A DNA stretch of 28,329 bases from an uncultured Lachnospiraceae bacterium (GCA_910578885.1 CAJTSH010000038.1:1-28329); one strand, 5' to 3'; positions 17,387 to 25,453 are shown, counted from the first letter of the stretch. The notes: generated by a model from the letters alone, not told the origin. Numbers and translations: made by a program.

Positions 17387-17432
17387 TGCCCGAATGGGCA
17401 TTGGCTGCCATGTGCGAAGAATGAGCACATGG
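17387..17432 (+). other. Two leader hairpins before vanR
   Basis: TGCCC/GGGCA (17387-17391 with 17396-17400) and CCATGTGC/GCACATGG (17408-17415 with 17425-17432). They lie between the -10 element and the vanR start. They match no riboswitch class I recognise. Confidence 0.5.
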
Positions 17433-17472
17433 TATAATGAAACTGTTGAACGCATTATTACAGGAGGTTAAG

Positions 17473-18267
17473 ATGAAGAGTCGTATTCTGGTTGTGGATG
17501 ATGAGAAGGAAATTGCAGATTTGCTGGAAATATATTTAAAGAGTGAGGACTATGACGTCCTAAAGTGCTATGATGGGACAAGCGCTGCCGAGTTGATTCT
17601 GACGGAACAAGTAGACCTTGCCATATTGGATATCATGCTGCCGGGGAAGAGCGGATTAGAGCTGTGCAAGCTGATTCGGGAGAGAGAGAACTATCCCGTC
17701 ATTATGCTGACTGCGAAGGATTCGGAGATTGATAAAATTACCGGACTGACAATCGGCGCAGACGATTATGTGACAAAGCCGTTTTTGCCTTTGGAGCTTT
17801 TGGCAAGAGTGAAGGCACAGCTTAGAAGATACGAGCGGTATGGTGCCAAAGCAGTTTTCGGAACGCCGGGCAGGGAAACAGGTTTGACAGAAGAAACGGG
17901 CGGATCAGAGAGCGCAGGGAACAGTGCAGATACGCAAGGCGGATATGGGAATAGGCAGCAGGAGGGGATATTGGTCTGCGGAGGGATTTTATTGAATGTA
18001 GAGGCACATCAGTGCTTTCTGAATGAGGAAGAGATTCTTTTAACGCCGACGGAATTCCAGCTTTTAAGGACACTCTGCGAGAGAAGGGGAACGGTGGTAA
18101 GTGCGGAGGAGCTGTTCTATTCTGTCTGGCAGGATGAGTATTACAGTAAGAGCAACAATACGATTACCGTACATATCCGGCATTTAAGAGAAAAACTGAA
18201 GGATACCGGCGGGAAGACACAATATATTAAGACTATTTGGGGCGTGGGGTATAAGATTGATGCATAA
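17473..18267 (+). CDS. vanR: VanR-like OmpR/PhoB-family response regulator
   Basis: A 264-residue two-component regulator. The receiver (1-120) has D9/D10, phospho-acceptor D53 (ILDIMLPGKSG), T80 and K102 (VTKPF). The C-terminal winged-helix DNA-binding domain (about 167-264) has LTPTEFQLL, the recognition-helix region NNTITVHIRHLREKL and IWGVGYKID. A Gly/Glu/Ser-rich, low-complexity linker (about 125-165) makes it some 30 residues longer than usual. ATG 17473 follows AGGAGG, unlike an earlier in-frame ATG at 17437. It overlaps vanS by 8 nt and precedes vanG, so VanR is the best name; the family assignment is firm, the regulon is inferred. Confidence 0.85.
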   Translation: MKSRILVVDDEKEIADLLEIYLKSEDYDVLKCYDGTSAAELILTEQVDLAILDIMLPGKSGLELCKLIRERENYPVIMLTAKDSEIDKITGLTIGADDYVTKPFLPLELLARVKAQLRRYERYGAKAVFGTPGRETGLTEETGGSESAGNSADTQGGYGNRQQEGILVCGGILLNVEAHQCFLNEEEILLTPTEFQLLRTLCERRGTVVSAEELFYSVWQDEYYSKSNNTITVHIRHLREKLKDTGGKTQYIKTIWGVGYKIDA

Positions 18268-19393
18268 TAACAGAAAGAATGCAGACTATGCGCCGCTGCG
18301 CAGAAAGATTTTCCGGCAGACATTGCTTATGATGTTCGCGGCAATTGTAGGAGTATGGGCATTGTATGCGATTGTGCTGCAAGGACGTTTTGCTAATTTT
18401 TTGGTATGGGTATTACAGAATATTACCAATATGGATTATCAGGAAGCAGTAAGTTTTTATTGGGATCATATCCGGGATTATTTTGACATTATTATGCTAA
18501 GCGCTATGGCGTTAGCATTTTTTGTGATGTTCCACTTTTTTCTTGATTGGTTTACCCGGTATTTTCAAGAAATTGACGACAGCATCAATATTCTGGTGAG
18601 ACGGGACGGCAGCAAGATTCGTATGTCCAGAGAAATGGAGGCGATGGAGTTCAAGCTGAACAGCGTCAGCGAGACAATTGAGCGGCAGTTTGAAGAAATT
18701 CAGATGGCAGAAAAGAAAAAAGACGAGATGGTGCTGTATCTGGCGCATGATATCCGTACGCCATTGACCTCGGTCATCGGATATCTGACCTTGTTGGAGG
18801 AAATGCCGGATTTGACAAGGGAACAGCAGGACAAGTTTATTCATGTGACATTGGATAAGGCGAACCGGCTGGAAGTTCTGGTGAACGAGTTTTTTGATAT
18901 CACGCGGTTTAGCCGGCATGAAATTGATTTTGCCAGAACGGAAATTGATTTATATTATATGCTGGCACAGCTTGCGGATGAGGTATACCCGCTGGTTTCG
19001 CCGGAGGGAAAGACCGTAGTAGTATCGGCGGATGAAAATTGTAAAATATATGGGGACGGGGATAAGCTGGCAAGGATCTTCAATAACATTTTAAAGAACG
19101 CCATTTCTTACAGCAAGCCGGAAAGCGAAATAAGGATTGAAGCAAAAGAAGAAGAGAACGAAACTGTGATTTGCTTTACCAACTGGGGACAGACGATTTC
19201 AGGAAAGGAACAGGAACTGATTTTTGATAAGTTTTACCGGAGAGATGAGGCGAGACAGACGAATAACGGAGGGGCGGGGCTAGGACTTGCCATTGCAAAG
19301 GAGCTGGTGGAGATACATAATGGAACAATTGGAGTGGAAAGCAGTGAGGGAAAGACAACCTTTACCGTAAGAATCCCGAAGGTTTCTTCATAA
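18260..19393 (+). CDS. vanS: VanS-like sensor histidine kinase
   Basis: A 377-residue membrane kinase. Two membrane segments (about 20-40 and 74-95) flank a short extracytoplasmic loop of about 33 residues. A HAMP-like linker follows, then the H-box LAHDIRTPLTSVIGYL with phospho-acceptor H163. The ATP-binding domain has the N-box IFNNILKNAISYSKPE (about 273-288), an F-box region FDKFYRRDEAR and the G-box GGAGLGLAIAKELVEIH, close to VanS sequences. The D-box glycine motif reads TNWGQ, a VanS-like variation. The small sensor loop suits detection of cell-wall stress at the membrane. The ATG overlaps the vanR stop, so the pair is translationally coupled. The ligand, if any, is unknown. Confidence 0.85.
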   Translation: MHNNRKNADYAPLRRKIFRQTLLMMFAAIVGVWALYAIVLQGRFANFLVWVLQNITNMDYQEAVSFYWDHIRDYFDIIMLSAMALAFFVMFHFFLDWFTRYFQEIDDSINILVRRDGSKIRMSREMEAMEFKLNSVSETIERQFEEIQMAEKKKDEMVLYLAHDIRTPLTSVIGYLTLLEEMPDLTREQQDKFIHVTLDKANRLEVLVNEFFDITRFSRHEIDFARTEIDLYYMLAQLADEVYPLVSPEGKTVVVSADENCKIYGDGDKLARIFNNILKNAISYSKPESEIRIEAKEEENETVICFTNWGQTISGKEQELIFDKFYRRDEARQTNNGGAGLGLAIAKELVEIHNGTIGVESSEGKTTFTVRIPKVSS

Positions 19394-19418
19394 AATCTTT
19401 CGGTTTTGTTTATTCCGT

Positions 19419-19434
19419 CTTAGATAAATCTAAG
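19419..19434. promoter_or_regulatory. 16-bp palindrome between vanS and vanG
   Basis: CTTAGATAAATCTAAG is a perfect dyad (7-bp arms, AA centre) 20 nt before the terminator. It resembles CTTAATAAATTCT in the vanR upstream region (17316-17328), so it could be a VanR operator. This is inferred from position and similarity only. Confidence 0.4.
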
Positions 19435-19453
19435 CTTGGGATTAAAGTGTGTT

Positions 19454-19499
19454 CCGGCTTCCTGTGATAACATAATGCTATCACAGGAAGCCGGTTTTT
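19454..19499 (+). terminator. Strong terminator or attenuator between vanS and vanG
   Basis: A perfect 16-bp stem (19454-19469 with 19479-19494), arms CCGGCTTCCTGTGATA and its complement, 9-nt loop, then TTTTT. It separates the regulatory genes from the resistance-type genes and lies 75 nt before the vanG start. Confidence 0.9.
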
Positions 19500-19505
19500 A
19501 TATGC

Positions 19506-19522
19506 ACAGGGGTGCTTCCCCT
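19506..19522 (+). other. Small hairpin in the vanG leader
   Basis: CAGGGG and CCCCTG form a 6-bp GC-rich stem with a TGCTT loop, between the terminator and the vanG Shine-Dalgarno (GGAGG, 19561-19565). No good sigma-A promoter is visible between the terminator and the gene. Confidence 0.45.
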
Positions 19523-19573
19523 GCTCGATTATATCAAAAAGAGCTTCCTGAAAAAAATTCGGAGGATAAAGGG

Positions 19574-20632
19574 ATGAAGAAAATAGCAATTTTATTTGGA
19601 GGCTGCTCCAGTGAATATGAGGTATCTTTACAATCTGCATATGCGGTTATCCGCCATTTAGATAGAGAACGTTATGAGCCGGTTCTAATTGGAATTGACT
19701 GGAAAGGGCACTGGTATCTTTTTGAGGGGGCTGTAGAAACGATACCAGAGGATCATTGGTGGGAAGAACCAGAGTGCTATCCTGCCTTGGTGTCGCCGGA
19801 TAGGGAGCTGCATGGACTGATTGTTTTTCGGAACGGTTGGGAGGAAAAGCCTCAAAGATTAAGTGTGGATGCGGCGTTTCCGGTGCTGCACGGAAAGAAC
19901 GGAGAGGATGGAACGGTGCAGGGAGTCTTAGAGCTGGCGGGAATCCCGATAGTAGGCTGTCAAACGATGGCGTCGGCGCTCTGCATGGACAAGGATATGG
20001 CGCACCGGGTCGCAGGTGCGGCAGGAATTAAGGTGCCGAATTCTTTCGTGATTACCACAGAGAATCGGACACAGGCAAAAGATGTTGCAAAGGAGCTGCA
20101 CTATCCGATTTTTATTAAACCTCTTCGGGCGGGTTCTTCCTTTGGGATTACAAAGGTGTCGCAGCCGGAGAAGCTGGAGGAGGCGATTGAGCTTGCATTT
20201 ACCCATGATTCGATAGTGGTCATGGAGGAGATGATTGAAGGGTTTGAGGTTGGCTGCGCTGTGCTTGGAACGACGGATTTGGTCGTCGGGGCAGTGGATG
20301 AGATTGAACTGTCGGAGGGATTTTTCGATTACACAGAGAAGTATACGTTAAAAAGCTCCAGTATTCATGTCCCTGCGAGAATTGCGGACGAGGCGGCGGC
20401 AAAGATAAGGGAGACGGCAAAGCTGATTTACAGGAGTCTGGGCTGTTCTGGCTTTGCGCGAGTAGATATGTTTTTTACGCCGCGAGGAGAAATATATTTC
20501 AATGAGGTAAACACGATACCGGGATTTACGGAGCACAGCCGTTATCCGGGAATGATGAAGGCGGCGGGATTTACTTTTGAAGAAATCGTGAACAGACTGG
20601 TGGAACAGACACTGCAAGAGGAAGTGAGATGA
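19574..20632 (+). CDS. vanG: D-alanine--D-serine ligase, VanG type
   Basis: A 352-residue ATP-grasp ligase, matching VanG in length (about 349) and in long stretches of sequence. It joins D-Ala to D-Ser to make the D-Ala-D-Ser terminus of low-affinity peptidoglycan precursors. Visible blocks: LFGGCSSEYEVSLQSA (7-22), FPVLHGKNGEDGTVQG (102-117), IKPLRAGSSFGITK (181-194), the omega-loop region FFDYTEKYTLKSS (250-262) typical of VanG/VanC/VanE ligases rather than D-Ala-D-Lac enzymes, and FNEVNTIPGFT (309-319) with metal ligands. ATG 19574 is chosen for GGAGG 8 nt upstream. It lies after a strong terminator, overlaps vanTm by 4 nt, and lacks an adjacent VanXY gene. Confidence 0.92.
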   Translation: MKKIAILFGGCSSEYEVSLQSAYAVIRHLDRERYEPVLIGIDWKGHWYLFEGAVETIPEDHWWEEPECYPALVSPDRELHGLIVFRNGWEEKPQRLSVDAAFPVLHGKNGEDGTVQGVLELAGIPIVGCQTMASALCMDKDMAHRVAGAAGIKVPNSFVITTENRTQAKDVAKELHYPIFIKPLRAGSSFGITKVSQPEKLEEAIELAFTHDSIVVMEEMIEGFEVGCAVLGTTDLVVGAVDEIELSEGFFDYTEKYTLKSSSIHVPARIADEAAAKIRETAKLIYRSLGCSGFARVDMFFTPRGEIYFNEVNTIPGFTEHSRYPGMMKAAGFTFEEIVNRLVEQTLQEEVR

Positions 20633-21681
20633 AGGACATGAAAGGGGAAGAAAATGGATTTGGGATGCTGGATATTTTCCGGCTGGCAGCGGCAGGATTG
20701 ATTGTGGCAATTCATACCGGTCCCTTTTCCGGTATCAGTGAGAAAGCAGATTTGATTGTCACCTATGGCATAGGGCGGATTGCGGTTCCGTTTTTTCTTA
20801 TGGTGACCGGATATTTTGTACTGTCACATATGCTGGAGACGGAAAACGAGGGCGGAGAGAGGCTGTGGAGGATGGAAAAACATTTGATAAAGATGTATCT
20901 TTTGATCACGCTGTTGTATCTTCCGGTTAGCTGGTATTCCGGGAATCTGCCGAAATCTGTGGGAGGAGTTTTCAAGCAGCTTCTGTTTGACGGAACCTTC
21001 TACCACCTTTGGTATCTGCCGGGAGCAATTATTGGAATTGCCGTTTCTTATCTGATGCTGAGGTATTGCGGTATGCAGAAGGCAGGAATGATTGCGGCGC
21101 TTCTTTACTTGGTCGGTCTGTTCGGGGACAGCTACTATGGAGCGGTGGAACAGATTCCGCCGCTTAGGGGATTCTATGAGCTATTATTTCAGGGAAGTTC
21201 CTATACCAGAAACGGCGTCTTTTTTGCACCGCTATTTTTGATATTAGGAGCTGCACTGGCGGTATGTCCTACATTGCTCACAAAGTTCAGTGTCTGCTTT
21301 GGATTTCTGGCGTCTTTAGCGGCTATGCTCATAGAGGTGGAAATGACGGATCAGCTAGGGTGGCAGAGGCATAACAGTATGTATCTTTTTCTGCCGCTTG
21401 TGATGTTCTTTTTGTTTGTCGGATTGAGCTGGATTCCGCTGCGTGCATTCCCGGTTTGCCGCAGTATTTCTATGTGGATTTATCTACTGCATCCCTTGTG
21501 CATTGTATTGCTGCGTGGTTTGGGAGGTATACTTGGGCAAAAGGAGTTTCTGGCAAAGTATACGTTGATATTTTATCTGCTCGTCTGCCTGCTGTCGGCG
21601 GCGGCAGCGGTTTTGGCGGCATTTCTTTCGGAGAAATGCAAGGCGCTTTGGAATGTAAGGAAGCAGCGAATCAGCATATAG
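20629..21681 (+). CDS. vanTm: Membrane subunit of split VanT serine racemase (acyltransferase-3 fold)
   Basis: A 350-residue polytopic protein with about ten membrane segments, of the acyltransferase_3 family. It corresponds to the N-terminal membrane half of VanT: FRLAAAGLIVAIHTGPFSG near residue 18, then GIGRIAVPFFLMVTGYF, a signature shared with VanT proteins. In VanT this half anchors the racemase and is thought to help L-Ser uptake. Here it ends at a stop and the racemase follows as its own gene. A split VanT (vanTm/vanTr) is known from the vanL operon of Enterococcus faecalis. The ATG overlaps the vanG stop (ATGA) with AGAGGAAG upstream, so translation is coupled. Confidence 0.82.
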   Translation: MKDMKGEENGFGMLDIFRLAAAGLIVAIHTGPFSGISEKADLIVTYGIGRIAVPFFLMVTGYFVLSHMLETENEGGERLWRMEKHLIKMYLLITLLYLPVSWYSGNLPKSVGGVFKQLLFDGTFYHLWYLPGAIIGIAVSYLMLRYCGMQKAGMIAALLYLVGLFGDSYYGAVEQIPPLRGFYELLFQGSSYTRNGVFFAPLFLILGAALAVCPTLLTKFSVCFGFLASLAAMLIEVEMTDQLGWQRHNSMYLFLPLVMFFLFVGLSWIPLRAFPVCRSISMWIYLLHPLCIVLLRGLGGILGQKEFLAKYTLIFYLLVCLLSAAAAVLAAFLSEKCKALWNVRKQRISI

Positions 21682-21693
21682 GAGGAGACGGAT

Positions 21694-22827
21694 ATGACGG
21701 ATTGGAGGAGGAGCCGGGCATGGATTGATTTAAATATGGACAACCTTCGGAAAAATATGAAATTCTTTCACCGTATCATACCGGATGGCTGTCTGCTGAT
21801 GCCGGCAGTAAAGGCAAATGCCTATGGGCATGGAGTGCTTCCTGTGGTGGAAGCTCTGAGGGAAGAGGGGATTTCACATTTCTGTGTCGCTTCCGTATCG
21901 GAGGGGATTGAACTGCGAAATCACGGCGTTCAGGGAGAAATTCTGATATTGGGCTATACGGCGGCAGAGATTTTTACAGAGCTGGAACATTATGACTTGA
22001 CTCAGACGGTAGTGGATGCGTCTTATGCTGAAATACTGGCGCGAAGCGGCAGGAAGCTAAAGGTACATGTGGGAGTGGATACCGGAATGCACCGGCTGGG
22101 GGAGGACTGGAACCATACCGGCGGCATTGCCGGAGTATGGGAGTATGGAAATCTGAGCGTAACAGGCGTGTTTTCCCATCTTTGCGCATCAGACGGCATT
22201 TCGGAAAAGGAGACTGCATTTACCAGAGAGCAGATTCGGAGGTTTGATGAGATTGTCCGCAAGCTCCGGCAGCGTGGAATTTCCGGCTTTCAAACACATT
22301 TGCAGGGCAGTTATGGAATCCTGAATTATCCGGAATGCAATTATAGCTGCGTGAGACCGGGAATTGCACTTTATGGCGTATTGAGCAAGGAAGAGGATTT
22401 AACGAGAATTCCTTTTATGGCAAAGCCGGTGCTGTCCTTAAAGACGAGAGTGGAGCTGGTAAAGGAATTAAATGCGGGAGAGCAGGCGGGGTATGGTCTT
22501 GCCTTTACAGCAGGGAAACAGAGCCGGATTGCAGTGTTATCTATCGGTTATGCGGATGGGATTCCAAGAGAACTATCGGGGAAGGGTTATGTGCTTATAC
22601 ATGGAGAAATAGCTCCGATTGTGGGAAGAATCTGTATGGACCAGATGTTTGTAGATATTACGGATTTAAAATGCGCCGAATATGTCAAAATGCATGATGA
22701 AGCGGTTCTGATTGGGAACTCAGGAGAGCAAACGATTACTGCGGAAAAGTTTGCTTCCTTTACGGAAACCATTTCAAATGAAGTCTTAAGCCGTCTTGGA
22801 GGACGTCTGGAACGATGCTGTATTTAG
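21694..22827 (+). CDS. vanTr: Racemase subunit of split VanT (serine/alanine racemase)
   Basis: A 377-residue PLP racemase of the alanine racemase fold. The PLP lysine is in PAVKANAYGHG near the N-terminus, followed by the barrel motifs HVGVDTGMHRLG and SVRPGIALYG-like VRPGIALYG. The C-terminal beta domain has LSIGYADGIPRE and GRICMDQMFVDIT. In the tail, the residue aligning with the conserved Tyr of Alr (Tyr354 in Geobacillus; SYRVPR) is Gly370 (RLGGRLER), compatible with the altered specificity described for VanT racemases, though not proof. AGGAGGAG lies upstream; the gap to vanTm is 12 nt. Expected product: D-Ser for VanG. A housekeeping Alr is the main alternative, but the context favours VanT. 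Confidence 0.82.
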   Translation: MTDWRRSRAWIDLNMDNLRKNMKFFHRIIPDGCLLMPAVKANAYGHGVLPVVEALREEGISHFCVASVSEGIELRNHGVQGEILILGYTAAEIFTELEHYDLTQTVVDASYAEILARSGRKLKVHVGVDTGMHRLGEDWNHTGGIAGVWEYGNLSVTGVFSHLCASDGISEKETAFTREQIRRFDEIVRKLRQRGISGFQTHLQGSYGILNYPECNYSCVRPGIALYGVLSKEEDLTRIPFMAKPVLSLKTRVELVKELNAGEQAGYGLAFTAGKQSRIAVLSIGYADGIPRELSGKGYVLIHGEIAPIVGRICMDQMFVDITDLKCAEYVKMHDEAVLIGNSGEQTITAEKFASFTETISNEVLSRLGGRLERCCI

Positions 22828-22875
22828 AAAAAATATGTCTTTTTCAATTTTTTAATAGTAATCCGTCCTCAGTCA

Positions 22876-22884
22876 TGTTATACT
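22876..22884 (+). promoter_or_regulatory. Extended -10 element upstream of the sseB-like gene
   Basis: TGTTATACT, the same extended -10 found upstream of the glycosidase gene; the -35 is weak. It sits inside the dyad ATGTTA-TAC-TAACAT. Confidence 0.4.
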
Positions 22885-22980
22885 AACATTTAGGCACATG
22901 CGTTGTGGTGTTGCGTTATATAGCCGCAAATCAGTAAGGCAGATTTATGATAAGAATACTGCCGGAGTGAGGAGAGGGAT

Positions 22981-23889
22981 ATGGACAAGAATCAGACGAG
23001 ACAGCTATCGAATGAAGCAGTGGAAGCGGCAATCAAAGAGTATGCAGGGAATCAGACGAAGGAGAATCTGACAAAAGTAGTGAATCTGCTTCGACCGTCA
23101 CTTCTGTTGGTTCCTGCTATGGTAAATGAAGAGAAAAAGGCAGTTCCGCTCTTTTTAAGGAATAATGAGGGAATTGCTTTTCTTGCGGTGTTTACCGGAA
23201 AGGAACAGGTGCCGGATGACATGAGGAAACAGACCGTTATGGTAATGCCGTTTCCCATGTGTAATGGTATTGTGGCAAATGACAATTTCACACTGAAGGG
23301 AATGGTTTTGAATCCTTATACAGATAACCTGATATTAAAGACGGATTTAATCAAACGGTTGTATGAGGCGGATCAGGAGCTAGCCAAGCAGATGAAGATG
23401 AGACAGCAGAACATTTCTCCGGCACAGTATGCGGAGGGGCTTCGAAGGCAGGTGGAGTACAAGTTACTTCCGGCGCGGCTGTATACGGAGGGAGAGGATT
23501 TTGTAAACCGGCTGTGCGCTGAAAAGGAAGCGCTGATCTGTGGTATTTTTGACAGAGCAAGTATTGCAGGCAGGGGGAATCCTTATAAGGAGTCGGATTT
23601 TGCAGTTATGGCATTGAATATCAGCAGCGAATTGACATTGATTCGCATAGATATGCCGGGTAAGGCGGAACATGCGCCTTTTTGTTATCGTGTTTATTTA
23701 ACATTCAATCCGATAAGCAAAAGAGCCGGTTACTATACCATTGAGAAGTTTCCGGATCAGGAAGGACGTCGTCTGGGAGCGATGGACATGAATGGGAAGC
23801 ATGTAGACATGGGAGAGGCGCCCATCGAGGGTGTGGAGTTACAGGAAATCATTGAACGTGCCGAAGCAGCGGAGAAAACGCAGGAATAG
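22981..23889 (+). CDS. SseB-domain protein
   Basis: A 302-residue soluble protein. Residues about 25-140 resemble the SseB N-terminal domain (named after E. coli 'enhanced serine sensitivity' protein): LLLVPAMV, VPLFLRNNEGIAFLAVFTG, VMPFPMC and GMVLNPYTDNLILKTDLI. The remaining residues form a second alpha/beta domain, possibly SseB_C-like, that I do not recognise confidently. The molecular function of the family is not established. GGAGAGGG lies just before the ATG. Its stop is 13 nt before trpB2, so the two are likely cotranscribed. The gene follows the VanT racemase by 153 nt, which includes a possible promoter, so it probably belongs to a separate unit. Confidence 0.7.
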   Translation: MDKNQTRQLSNEAVEAAIKEYAGNQTKENLTKVVNLLRPSLLLVPAMVNEEKKAVPLFLRNNEGIAFLAVFTGKEQVPDDMRKQTVMVMPFPMCNGIVANDNFTLKGMVLNPYTDNLILKTDLIKRLYEADQELAKQMKMRQQNISPAQYAEGLRRQVEYKLLPARLYTEGEDFVNRLCAEKEALICGIFDRASIAGRGNPYKESDFAVMALNISSELTLIRIDMPGKAEHAPFCYRVYLTFNPISKRAGYYTIEKFPDQEGRRLGAMDMNGKHVDMGEAPIEGVELQEIIERAEAAEKTQE

Positions 23890-23902
23890 AATGGAGGAAA
23901 TT

Positions 23903-25279
23903 ATGGCAGAGAAAACAATCCCGTATAAGATTTATTTAGAAGAAAGCGAGATGCCAAAGCAGTGGTATAATGTCCGCGCAGATATGAAGAACAAACCGGC
24001 TCCACTTTTGAATCCGGGAACCTTGCAGCCGATGACGGCGGAGGAATTGAGTCAGGTGTTTTGTAAAGAGTTAGTAGATCAGGAGTTGGATGATCAGAAT
24101 CCATACATAGATATTCCGGTAGAAATCCAGAATTTCTATAAGATGTACCGTCCTTCACCGTTGGTCCGGGCATACTGTCTGGAAGAGAAATTACAGACGC
24201 CGGCTAAGATTTACTACAAGTTCGAGGGAAATAATACGAGCGGCAGCCATAAGCTGAATTCTGCGATTGCGCAGGCTTACTATGCGAAGAAGCAGGGCTT
24301 AAAGGGCGTGACGACGGAGACCGGCGCCGGTCAGTGGGGAACGGCTCTTTCTATGGCATGTTCTTATTTTGATTTGGACTGTAAGGTATACATGGTAAAG
24401 GTGTCTTATGAACAGAAGCCTTTCCGCCGTGAAGTGATGCGTACTTATGGTGCAAGCGTTACACCTTCCCCTTCCGAGACGACAGAAGTTGGAAAAAAGA
24501 TTTTAGCGGAGCATCCGGGAACCACCGGAAGCCTTGGCTGTGCGATTTCCGAGGCAGTAGAGGTGGCGACAAAGAGCGAAGGATATCGCTATGTGCTGGG
24601 AAGCGTATTGAATCAGGTATTGCTGCACCAGTCGGTAATCGGACTTGAGACGAAGGCGGCATTGGATAAGTACGGTATCACGCCGGATATAATCATCGGC
24701 TGTGCCGGAGGCGGTTCGAATCTCGGCGGTCTGATTTCTCCGTTTATGGGCGAGAAGCTAAGAGGTGAGAAGGATTATCAGTTTATTGCAGTAGAGCCGG
24801 CATCCTGCCCGAGCCTGACGAGAGGAAAATACGCATATGATTTCTGTGATACCGGAATGGTATGTCCTCTGTCGAAGATGTATACTTTGGGAAGCGGATT
24901 CATTCCGTCTGCGAACCATGCCGGTGGGCTTCGGTATCATGGTATGAGTACCACTTTATCTCAGTTATATGATGATGGTCTGATGGAAGCAAGAAGCGTG
25001 GAGCAGACTGCCGTATTTGAAGCAGCAGAGCAGTTCGCAAGAGTGGAGGGGATTCTTCCTGCACCGGAGAGCTCACATGCAATCCGTGTTGCCATTGATG
25101 AGGCATTGAAGTGCAAGGAGACCGGAGAGGAGAAGACGATTGTGTTTGGTCTGACCGGAACGGGATACTTTGATATGGTTGCCTACGAGAAATACAACAA
25201 CGGTGAGATGAGTGATTATATCCCGACGGATGAGGATCTTGCACCGGGATTTGCAAGTCTTCCAAATGTAGAAGGATAG
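23903..25279 (+). CDS. trpB2: TrpB2-type tryptophan synthase beta chain
   Basis: A 458-residue PLP enzyme of the TrpB2 branch, longer than classical TrpB (about 400) and recognisable by MPKQWYNV at the N-terminus and RPSPLVRAYCLEE. The PLP lysine is K117 (GNNTSGSHKLNSA), the catalytic Glu is E139 (TETGAGQWG), and the phosphate site is CAGGGSNLGG (267-276). TrpB2 condenses indole with L-serine and usually works without TrpA, as here, since no trp genes flank it; an indole-salvage role has been proposed for the group. ATG 23903 lies 4 nt after GGAGGA; an earlier ATG at 23891 overlaps that ribosome site. It is cotranscribed with the SseB-like gene. Confidence 0.92.
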   Translation: MAEKTIPYKIYLEESEMPKQWYNVRADMKNKPAPLLNPGTLQPMTAEELSQVFCKELVDQELDDQNPYIDIPVEIQNFYKMYRPSPLVRAYCLEEKLQTPAKIYYKFEGNNTSGSHKLNSAIAQAYYAKKQGLKGVTTETGAGQWGTALSMACSYFDLDCKVYMVKVSYEQKPFRREVMRTYGASVTPSPSETTEVGKKILAEHPGTTGSLGCAISEAVEVATKSEGYRYVLGSVLNQVLLHQSVIGLETKAALDKYGITPDIIIGCAGGGSNLGGLISPFMGEKLRGEKDYQFIAVEPASCPSLTRGKYAYDFCDTGMVCPLSKMYTLGSGFIPSANHAGGLRYHGMSTTLSQLYDDGLMEARSVEQTAVFEAAEQFARVEGILPAPESSHAIRVAIDEALKCKETGEEKTIVFGLTGTGYFDMVAYEKYNNGEMSDYIPTDEDLAPGFASLPNVEG

Positions 25280-25303
25280 ATGTTGGTATAATTTTATCAT
25301 GGC

Positions 25304-25331
25304 TTGACAAGATACTTTTTCATGATATAAT
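25304..25331 (+). promoter_or_regulatory. Perfect-consensus sigma-A promoter
   Basis: TTGACA (25304-25309), 16-nt spacer, TATAAT (25326-25331). Both hexamers match consensus. Transcription should begin near 25338, only about 24 nt before a terminator stem. Confidence 0.8.
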
Positions 25332-25337
25332 CCTGTC

Positions 25338-25402
25338 TTTGACTGTTTAGGGAAAATAAAACCGTTACAACACCGGTAGATAAATGTTGTAGCGGTTTTT
25401 TT
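25338..25402 (+). ncRNA. Candidate 65-nt small RNA ending in an intrinsic terminator
   Basis: The interval runs from the predicted start of the consensus promoter to the end of the terminator hairpin. It holds no reading frame with a ribosome site. About 23 nt of A-rich single strand precede the stem. It could be a trans-acting small RNA, an attenuated leader or a relic promoter reading into the trpB2 terminator. Confidence 0.35.
25361..25402 (+). terminator. Intrinsic terminator after trpB2
   Basis: ACCGTTACAACA (25361-25372) pairs with TGTTGTAGCGGT (25385-25396) in a 12-bp stem with one G-U and a 12-nt loop, then seven T. It can end both trpB2 transcripts and the short transcript from the promoter at 25304. 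Confidence 0.85.
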
Positions 25403-25453
25403 GCGTTGTCAGCCTTCGGCTTGTTACTAAAGTTTGCGTTAAGAAGAATATGC

